Assembly: GCA_019096155.1 (NCBI GenBank)
Contig: JAHCVI010000001.1
Span: 14,595,243 to 14,659,242, forward strand
Length of the DNA: 64,000 nucleotides
Reading direction: 5' to 3'
Source: Staphylotrichum longicolle
Taxonomy: Eukaryota; Ascomycota; Sordariomycetes; Sordariales; Chaetomiaceae
Every line of letters starts with the position of its first letter. The first letter of the stretch is position 1. The translations under genes were made by a program, and so were the position numbers. Shown piece after piece: positions 56,243 through 64,000 of this stretch. The notes beneath the pieces were generated by a model. It was not told the DNA's origin. It did no database searches and was given only the letters and a program-made list of their open reading frames with translations.

Positions 56243-57478
56243 TCACCATCTAGCGACCCTTTCTCCTCGACTTGGGTTGACAGATCCTTCCTGCTGGGGC
56301 GTCCAGCTCACATGGTCGTGCCAGGCGTTGCGATCTTGCTCGATGATTTCTTGCAGTCGATTTAGGGAGGGCACCCTCGGTTCAGCTTTCATTAGCTGGG
56401 CATGAGTTGCAAAGACTCTCTGTATTATTGTTAGAATGCTTCGCTGACAACAGCACGCTCCATGCACTTACATCCTCCAGTTTGGCAAAGAACCGACGTG
56501 CGGTCATGCCGAGACGCGGAAAGTGCCGCTCCATCACGGCGACCGAGATGGTGTGGATGGCCTCCTGATAGTCATCGCTCGATTTTGTCGCCTGCAGAAG
56601 CCAGTAGGCCCTGAGAACATTGGCATATTTGAATGCGTGAAGAGTTTGCGTGGACTGCCTCCGTGCATGCCATTGCGTTGCCCGATCGAGGTAAAGAATG
56701 ATCTCGTCCACGCCCTGGGCCATGGGGATGCTGTTAGGGCTGCCATATTTCGCTGCGGCAATCGATATGAAAAGATCCTCGAGCTCCAGCGGAACGTCCA
56801 TCCGACGTGGAGAATCGGTCAATACGGGCTCTCCGAGGAGTCTTCCGACTTGGGAGCCCAACAACTCCAGTCGTTGCAAGATCAAGTCGGTGCACTCCAA
56901 CATCAGGACGCTCTGGCCATTTCTTGATTGACTGAAGTTGGGTTAGCGAGTCTCCTCCAGAATGAGAATAAGAACATACATCTCTAGCGACTGAAGAGCA
57001 AGAGAGAGCTTCGTGTTGAGAACCGCGATGCGGTCGCGGTACATGTTGACTTCATCCTTAACGCGAAGAAACCACTGAATGTTGTACGCCGGACCTTGAC
57101 GGGTTTCATAGACTTGCTCGCGCTCGAGCAACTGCCAACATTTCTCGAGTGTGTCTCTGAAACTGCCAAAGATCTGATCAAGTTGATTCGGAGTGTTGGG
57201 TGACTGTCTGGGAGCAAGTAGTGCTCCTGTTTTGGCTCGGCTGATGTTGATGGCCAGTTGAAGGCTCTCCAACTGCTCTTTGAGGGTCTCGATGTCCTCT
57301 TTGAACTCGAGATATTGCTCGTCTAAAACGCAGAAAGTCAGTCAAGGCATCACAACCTCGGCATCGATGGGGTGTCTGTCGTACGAGCGTCGTTCGTACT
57401 ACTCCAGCCAAGGTCGATGACCTTGTACGCTAATTCGAGGGCGCCGTGTATCTCCCCAATATCAAAGGGAAGAAACAT
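56243..57478 (-). CDS. STAND-type N-terminal-domain protein (Helo_like_N-like)
   Basis: Predicted 357 residues in four exons: 57478-57385, 57322-56980, 56931-56472 and 56419-56243, with all phases matching. The start MFLPFDIGEIHGALELAYKVIDLGW (shown in part: GALELAYKVIDLGW) and the middle QYLEFKEDIETLKEQLESLQ, YNIQWFLRVKDEV and NTKLSLALQSLE resemble the helical N-terminal domain found at the front of fungal STAND/NLR-like proteins. The rest is helical without P-loop, NACHT, ankyrin or WD repeats. It may be a free-standing effector or a shortened receptor. NLR-like proteins in fungi act in self/non-self recognition, which fits the HET loci nearby; that link is inference. The promoter faces the permease gene at 58220. 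Confidence 0.65.
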
Positions 57479-58219
57479 CGTCGCATTACCCCGAAAGTAG
57501 GTTTTTGGTGTCGGTAACAGACTCGGACGGTTGCAAGACTGAGCGCTCCCCGCCCCCGTGCGGCAGAACCGATGGACTGTTAAGAGCCAGGACGTGAAAA
57601 TGACATTATTACCACCCCTGGCAATAAGATGCAGAGCCGTTGAAATGAAGAACAAGGTGTCAAACCAGAATGGAGCGGCAGCGCGGGATCAAAAGAAGGT
57701 GGTGAGGGGATGTGGCGTCCCCGACTCCCTCCCCTTGAGAGCTGGACGCACTCACTGCGTGGCAGCACAGCCTACCTGCACCAGAGTCTGGGCACATTGG
57801 CACGGAAAGCCCGTGGGGCGCTCACGAGACCTTGGACGTGCTAGTCTTATTGAGCGGCTCTGTGCGAGGCAGATTTGTAGGTCCAGATGCGGCTCAATGG
57901 CGATTATTGGCGGTTCCGACGCTGTGGCTTGAGGACCACACCAAGTTGACCTGGAGGTGCAGAGTGAGGCGTTCAGCCTGGACCAATTGTCCTGCCTGCG
58001 CCCCAAGCCGCATAAATAGTGTGTGTCCAAGAAATCCAGTCATGCTGCTCCGTTTACGTTAGCTCGAAAGCTGAACCCCCCTTTTGGGGAGTGGGGGGGG
58101 GCGAGGCTGTGCTCACCGAGTTTCCCAATTGTTGTGTCTGCCCAAGTCAAATATCTGAGCATCAAGTCCTCCAGTTCCTCAGGTTTGCGAGGCATGGATC
58201 CGTACGATCAACACCCATC
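57479..58219. promoter_or_regulatory. Divergent promoter region between the STAND-N and permease genes
   Basis: 741 bp between two genes transcribed away from each other. It contains a G8 run near 58091. No gene or known operator is visible. Confidence 0.4.
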
Positions 58220-60364
58220 ATGGACCCGGACCAGCGATCCGTGACCAGCGACCCCGAGCGGGCCAACAACCCAGCATCGGTTGCCGAATCCGACTCAGAA
58301 TGGCACTCCGGACTCCTTCCTCAAGATGTCGAGCGGCTGAACCAAGCACGGGAAGACAGGTTCGCCATTGTCGAAGAGATCCCCGTGAACAAGGCGAGTC
58401 TGGGGGCTTTCTCGGTCGCTTGCCTCCTGTTTAACCGGATGACGGGCTCCGGGATCTTTAACAGCAGTTCTGTCGTTTTCTACAACACACAGAGCATTGG
58501 CGTATCGCTCTTGATGTGGCTGTACGGTGTGGCCATGACGCTCTCTGGGCTGGTCCTGTATATCGAACTCGGGTTGACAATTCCCCGATGGACGCTGGCA
58601 AACGGCACCAAGATCTCCACGCCACGAAGCGGCGCTGAGCTGGTTTATGTAAGTTGTGTCGGCTGACGAGTTAGCACGACGACGATGCTGATATAAACTG
58701 CATAGTTCAACTACTTTCTCAAAGCACCAAAGTACCTGGCAACCTGCGTGTTTGGCATCTCCTTCCTTGTATTCGGCAACACGGCCACCAACTCGGTTGC
58801 TTTTGCCGTGGCAGCGATGCAAGCCGCTGGGGTGACATCGACAGCAGGAAAGATTGTGGGCATTGCGCTCGCCGTGAACACCTTCTCGTGCCTGTTGCAC
58901 AGCATGTCCCGGAAATACGGCATTTGGCTCAACAACCTGTTGGGCACTCTCAAGATGTTGATGCTGGTCCTCATGGTCATCATCGGCTTTGTGTTCCTCG
59001 ACAAGAGTGTCTCAAACGCCAACTTCGACACGGCCACCTCCTTCTCCAAAACGGAGCGGACCCCGACGGCGTGTATCGATATGCGGAGGCGTTGATCTAC
59101 GTCGTGTTCCCGTTCGGGGGCTTTCACCAGGCCAACTACGTGAGAGAGTCTTGTTTTGGCGCTCGAGGGCCTATGCTGACCTGAGCAAACAGGTGCTCGC
59201 GGAGATTAGAAACCCGCGCAAGAACTTTGCGTGGACATCGGGCTCGGCGTCGGTTTGATCTGCCTATTGTTTATGGTTATCAACACTCTTTACGTCAGTG
59301 CTCCTTGACCCCTACCCCGAGCACAAACTCACTGCAAAACAAACAGGCCGCCATCATCCCCAAGGAGGTGCTCTTCCTCCCAAACAGGGACATCGCCCTC
59401 GAATTCTTTACGCGCACGCTCGGCCGCGCCTCCTCGACCCGAGCCGCGTGCAAGCGCGTGCGGCGCCCTCCGCGCCCTCTCCGCCATCGGCAACGTCATC
59501 GTCTTTACCTTCACCGCCGCCCGCGTCAAGCAAGAAATCGCCAAGGAAGGCATCTTCCCCTGGTCCCTGTACCTCGCCTCGAGCTACGACTTCTCCTTCC
59601 GCCACGGCTTCCGCCGCCTGCCGGCCCACGCGGCCGGGCACCAGCTGCACACGCAGAAGGCGCCCGCCGCCGCGCTGGCGCTGCACTGGGTCGTGACCAC
59701 CATCCTCATCCTGGCCGCCGTCCTGGGCACGGCCGCCGAGACGGCGTCGGAGGACACCTTCAGCCACCTGCCGGGCTACTCGCTTCTCCTGACGGCGTTT
59801 GCTTATGGGCTCGACATCATGTGGTTCAGCGTCATCGGCATCGCCATGCTGCGGCTGCGACTGTGGCCGGGGAGCACGTGGCGGAAAAAGTCGCCTGTTC
59901 CGCACGCGCTGGGGGTGGTCGCGGCGGTGGTGTTTACGGCGACGAACGTGGTGCCGCTGGTGTTGATCTGGGTGCCGGATCCGCGGGAGAAGTTCATGTC
60001 GCGGTCGGACGGCAAGGTGCCGTGGTTCGCGAGCCAGACGATGGCGGTGACGACCATGGTTGCCGGAGTGCTGTATTGGGCCGGGTTCAAGTTTTATCTG
60101 TGGCAAAGGCGGTCGGCAAAGGGCGAGGTGCTGACCGTGACGAGGAGTCCCGTGTTCTGGAGCCCCAAGGACGGCCAACGCCCCGGTGGACAAAGGGTGT
60201 TGGTGTTGCTGTTTGAGATCATCCGGTTGCAGTGGAACTGGGTTCCTGAGGAGAGCAATGAACGTGGTCAAGGGGTTCGGTTGAGTGTTCTTGATGGAAG
60301 CCAGGGCAGTGAAGGAAGGGACCAGCGGACATCAACCGTCAGGCAGAGTATTGGGCTCTATTAG
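58220..60364 (+). CDS. APC-family amino-acid permease (frameshifted)
   Basis: Membrane transporter of the amino acid/polyamine superfamily, close in style to fungal methionine permeases (Mup1/Mup3) and LAT-type carriers. Exons: 58220-58648, 58706-59139, 59193-59293 and 59347-60364. Helices include FSVACLLFNRMTGSGIFNSSSV (in part: LLFNRMTGSGIF, the family's substrate-binding GSGIF motif), WLYGVAMTLSGLVLYIELGL, and later VIVFTFTAARVKQEIAKEG. Frames break in at least three places: near 59065 (SFSKT to DPDGVYRYAEALIYV, one G short), near 59237 (NFA to VDIGLGVGLICLL, one base short) and near 59450 (RASS to LRALSAIGNVIVF). Either the assembly has base-length errors or the gene is a young pseudogene. 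The substrate cannot be settled from sequence. Confidence 0.8.
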
Positions 60365-60583
60365 ATAGGTCTGCAAATGGGGACAGGACGGCAAATTTAA
60401 AATGTATTGTACACACTGGGACCATTGAAATGGGATTTGTGTCATTGCTTGAACGCTTATGTCTGACGTGTCCAATGTTACGTCCGGGAGCTTCTGAGAT
60501 ACGAGCAAGGGATGGAAGTCATCGCAGCCTGGTCACCATCCTGGCGTTTTGCTGTATCCTAAGGCAGACAGAAACGTGTCGAG

Positions 60584-60814
60584 ATGGTGGCTGGCAAAGG
60601 CGCCGATGCGTGCATGGAGTGGCGGGGCTCAGATGCCCGTGACAAGGTCTACGGCTTGCTTGCTCTCGCTGCCACCAAGACGCGCATCGTCGCTGACTAC
60701 TCCCAAACCGTTAGACAGGTTTATCTGGACGTGTGTAAAACCGAGTGTCTGGGCAGCTTTGCTGATGCCCCAAGGATGTTGTGGCGGAAGACGTTCGGTT
60801 CCGTAAGGTACTAA
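60584..60814 (+). pseudogene. HET-domain fragment
   Basis: Reads DARDKVYGLLALAAT, then IVADYSQTVRQVYLDVCK, the segment that follows the HET core in many proteins (DPRDKVYGLLGL...DYSKTVEEVY). Nothing on either side supplies the N-terminal HET motifs or a C-terminus, so it is a leftover piece. It points toward the convergent intact HET gene at 61209. Confidence 0.7.
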
Positions 60815-61208
60815 GGGAGGTGCTTGCTGGGAGTCGTAGTTAGGGCTGATTTCTATCAAACGCTATACCAGACTGTCAGATAAACCTCCTCGAAAACTCA
60901 ACCAGCGCCATGATAGCCATGGTCTGCCCGTACGGCATGCTAGTGATCGGAATATCCGTGGAATGCTGCAAATCCCGCCCATGTCCGTCCGAACGATGTG
61001 CTTAGCAACTCCCTACCTCGCTGATATTCGCCAACACGCCCTTCACTACCTTATTAGCCATAATTCCCACACTTGCCAGAAGATTGTAGAAGCATCTGAT
61101 TCACCGGCATGCCACCAGTACACTCTAGCCCTGTATACAGTGCATTCTGGCGAGTCCGTACAGGTACCGACCCGATGTAGAAGCAGAGCTGTGGACATGA
61201 CCAGGCAT
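60815..61208. other. Intergenic region downstream of the intact HET gene
   Basis: No gene supported. Confidence 0.35.
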
Positions 61209-63577
61209 CTAGATGATCGTGACAACTGCAACCGGCACCTCAGCAAAGAGATCGGGCGGGTGACTTGACACTCCCACACGTCGGTACACCCCCTGACGGC
61301 CTTCTACCTCCCGCAAGACCAACGACTGGCCCGATTTCTCCTCAGGTTCCTGTCTCTCCTCACTGTTGTCGGTGCCCAACAGCACACAATACACAACATC
61401 CCCCGGGCGAACCGGCTCCGTTTCGTCATAAGCACAATCCAGATCCACGCGTTGCCCGACATCGTCACAATCATCGTCACCAAATTTGAGCAGGAAATAG
61501 CCGGTGATTGGGTTGCCGAGGTCGGTGACAACCGCACGGCGCATGGCAGCCTCGAGCTGTACCTGGCCGTCGACAACAGCCCCAAACTCGTCGCCCTCCT
61601 TCTTCAAACAAAAGGTCCCCTCGGCAACAACCCTCAGGCGCGGATCGGCTCGGAAGTTGTCGTGGCACTTATTCATCATCCAAGCCCGCGCCCTTGCCTC
61701 GGGCGTATCCCGAGACATCCAAGACCACGATGGGATCCCAAGCCTTCTCCTCGTCTTGGTTGACCACAGCGGAAGTCCAACCCAGAGCAGTCCCCGGGGC
61801 AGGTCCTCTTGCCAGAGCCCAGCGAGATATGTATCGCCAGTGGCCTCCTGAATGCGCCGCGCGATGCCGGCAATCGCGTACGGCCGGTTCGACTCGCGCG
61901 TCAGCGTCAGGTTCGCGTACTGTCTCACCACCTCTGGCCACACGTCGCGCGCCTGCTGCGCCGAACATTGCCCGCGTGCCAGCTGGGCAAGTGTGTGTTG
62001 TATTCTGCCGACGGATGCACCTTCCGAGTCCCAATCGCGTGGCCGGGTTCCCTTGTAGTCGGCACTGGCTTGGTGCATCCGCGGCAAGACGGCCGAAAAG
62101 CTGTCCATGTCGCCGCACTCGCAGCGGAAGCCCTCCCGGCACTGCCAGAGCATCTCCGACGCGGTGAAGAAGACGACACGGCGGGACAGCAGCCTCTCCT
62201 GGAGCGCCCATGCGCGCGCGAGCAGCGGGCTGGCGGCGCTCGAGCGCTGGCCCCCGCTCGCCAATACGAACCCGTGCGTGTGCGAGTGCGAGTGCCGGAC
62301 GTGGACCGGAGCCGGGGTTCCCGTCGATGGCGGCCCGGGATATTCGATGGCGTGTGTGGTCATGGGCTCGAAGTCGGCCGCGGGGATAGGTGGTGCACTC
62401 TCACGCGGGCGCCGAGAAGACATTCCGACAAACGCGCGCCGCTCGTCGAACAAGCTGGCCGAGGGACTGGTGGCCGCCACGGCGGCGATGGTGAGATAGC
62501 CGAGGGAGTAGACGTCGGCCATGGTTGCCGACTGCTCGATCCAGTCTTGCTCGTCGTCCTGGATGATGCAGAGCGAGTCGGCCCATAAGAAGTTGCACCC
62601 AAGAGCTCGCGTGAGCAGGATCGCATCCTGGAACAAGGTTGGGAGCTCAGCCCACTCGATCCCCTTGGTCCTTGCTCGATAGGTGTCTCTGGTGGTACGA
62701 GGGGGATGTGCGTCGCGTCCAGGCACGCCCCAGCAGTAGCTCAGGGTGGTGTAGCCCGGCAGGATGGTGGAGGTTGTCTCGATCGTGTCTGTCTCGACGA
62801 GCCTGGGCAACCCCGCTTGCGACAGGTCGAGGAGTCGTCTGGGAAGCTTTGCGGGTTGTCCGGAGCATGCGGGGTGGTTCTTGCAACCATCAAGCCATCT
62901 TGTCAGGATGTTGGCGGCAGACTTGACGTCGATGCCGCTGGTCACGCCCGGAGCCCGACCAAAGGCATCACAGATAGCGGGCCGGGGGTTTCCTTGTCGA
63001 CCGTGAGCAAGGTGCTCTATTGCTGCAAGCGACGGCTCGAATCTCGGTTCGAATTCGAACTCAAGGCACCTGGGAAGAGCTTACCGGCATCAACGTAGAA
63101 CTCAAGCCGAGGGTGAATACCCGCGAACATAAAGTCTGACCTCCATAAGGTGTCGAGCCAAGTTACGGCCAAGGTTCTCTCGGGTCGCAGTTCGATGCAG
63201 ATCTTGTCCTTATCGACACCGTGCGCGCCCTGCTTCTTCCTCTGTTTACCCGTCCGCCGCCGGCCGGCCTGTTTGATCTCATCATTGCCTTCGCTGCTAT
63301 CGCTGCTGTCGCTCTCGTCATCAAAGTCCAGCCCATGAGGGCGAGGGTCAACATCTCGGGGAGCCTGATCCCCCCAACAGTGCAGCATCCCCTCCGTCAA
63401 AACGCTGCACAGTTTGCAGCCGCCATCCGCGGCTGCGGCAACTCGGTGGCGGGAATTAATCCGATAGCGTGGAAGCGGATAGACCTCAAGCGATTGGTCC
63501 TCGCCGTGAAGACCTGGGGTGGCTGCGAACTTGTCATAATCCAGATCGAGGCACACTAGGCACATATCTGGAGCCAT
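61209..63577 (-). CDS. HET-domain heterokaryon-incompatibility protein (tol-like)
   Basis: Predicted 768 residues, apparently intact. Exons are 63577-63085 and 63022-61209; GTAAGC to TTGCAG, with phase 1 giving VDA joined to AIEHLAHG. The N-terminal exon carries a Cys motif (CLVCLDLDYD, GGCKLCSVL) and an acidic/basic linker. The HET domain shows YTTLSYCWG, LGCNFLWADSLCIIQDD, WIEQSATMADVYSLGYLTIAA and later RAWALQERLLSRRVVFFT. This layout (Tyr-Cys-Trp-Gly, then DSLCIIQDD, then RAWALQE) is that of the large TOL-like group. The C-terminal 200 residues have no known domain. HET proteins cause cell death when incompatible strains fuse; the partner is unknown. Confidence 0.93.
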
Positions 63578-64000
63578 GGCGGCTGGCCGGGGACCGAGCC
63601 TGTCTTCAGGCTCGGCGAAGAGCGCTGGTGGTGCTGCGCGCTGTGCTGGATTTAAGGCGCCGCTGACGATACTGGGCTGGATGGAGGATAACGGAGGTTT
63701 GGGTGTTTGGTGTTGGTGAAGATGCTACACTAACGAACGTTACATGTACACGTGCGTGGGGCGGGGTAACCGGCCATGCTCCAGCCCGTGGCTCCCTCCC
63801 GCATGAAGCGTAGGGTAGAAAGCTGCCCCAATGTTGAACTGGAAGTGCCCAGGGGCTTTCTGGAACAAATGATCTTCAGTCGGCGTTATCCAGTTGAATT
63901 CATCCGTAGCAGACCTTGTACGCTGTTGAAACTTAAACTCTCTTCTTAATTCCAACTGGAATCTCGCCCGACGGAATACAAACTTTGTCGTTTGCTTCCA
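63578..64000. other. Upstream region of the HET gene
   Basis: Holds the promoter of the minus-strand HET gene. No further gene is seen before the window ends. Confidence 0.4.

Noticed and set aside
1..64000. tRNA and rRNA genes
   Set aside because: I looked for T-arm-like GTTCGAATC words and paired arms. The few matches (near 9750, 63050) lack the other arms. A covariance-model scan would be decisive.
1..64000. CRISPR array or prophage
   Set aside because: No regularly spaced repeats. The lysozyme is a single secreted, intron-containing fungal gene with no phage neighbours.

Overview
The window looks like chromosomal DNA of a filamentous ascomycete, most likely a Sordariomycete (Sordariales-like). 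Genes carry short GT-AG introns of roughly 50-110 nt. The families are typically fungal: HET-domain proteins, WSC and PAN wall proteins, a Zn2Cys6 factor and a QDE-1/RRP-3-type RNA-dependent RNA polymerase. Transposons carry the one-sided transition load left by repeat-induced point mutation (RIP). No bacterial operon, tRNA, rRNA or CRISPR array was seen.

Layout. 0.6-2.0 kb: bZIP factor. 3.5-7.1 kb: secreted PAN-repeat protein with a Ser/Thr/Glu/Pro minisatellite. 7.9-9.6 kb: CDF zinc transporter. 10.1-10.9 kb: DUF4396 membrane protein with a GC-AG intron. 11.3-15.8 kb: divergent copper pair, a P1B-type Cu-ATPase (minus) and an Atx1-type chaperone (plus), sharing a promoter with three copies of a 17-bp repeat. 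16.3-18.3 kb: broken HET gene. 19.5-21.6 kb: Zn2Cys6 regulator. 23.2-24.4 kb: secreted intradiol dioxygenase between inverted repeats. 25.9-26.7 kb: hemerythrin-like protein. 27.9-29.1 kb: tyrosinase. 30.4-32.9 kb: four-WSC protein.

33.2-43.9 kb is a three-layer insertion. A relic HET gene is split by a Fot1/pogo DNA transposon (50-bp inverted repeats, TA target duplication). That transposon is split by an 8.1-kb Ty3/gypsy chromovirus-type retrotransposon (424/425-bp LTRs, 5-bp duplication CTTCA). The retroelement is thoroughly RIP-mutated: I count about 38 LTR-LTR differences, all transitions, plus one 1-nt indel.

44.2-46.9 kb: large gene of unknown function. 47.7-51.6 kb: RNA-dependent RNA polymerase. 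53.3-54.3 kb: secreted GH24 lysozyme. 54.7-55.9 kb: Ser-rich unknown protein. 56.2-57.5 kb: STAND-type N-terminal-domain protein. 58.2-60.4 kb: amino-acid permease. 60.6-60.8 kb: HET fragment. 61.2-63.6 kb: apparently intact HET gene.

Themes. Metal handling (Zn CDF, Cu-ATPase, Cu chaperone, and the copper enzyme tyrosinase) fills the left half. Self/non-self and genome-defence functions (four HET loci, a STAND-N protein, an RdRP and RIP-mutated transposons) fill the right half. Several otherwise conserved genes contain single-base frameshifts, some in short homopolymers. These are either assembly errors or real decay, and raw-read checks would decide.
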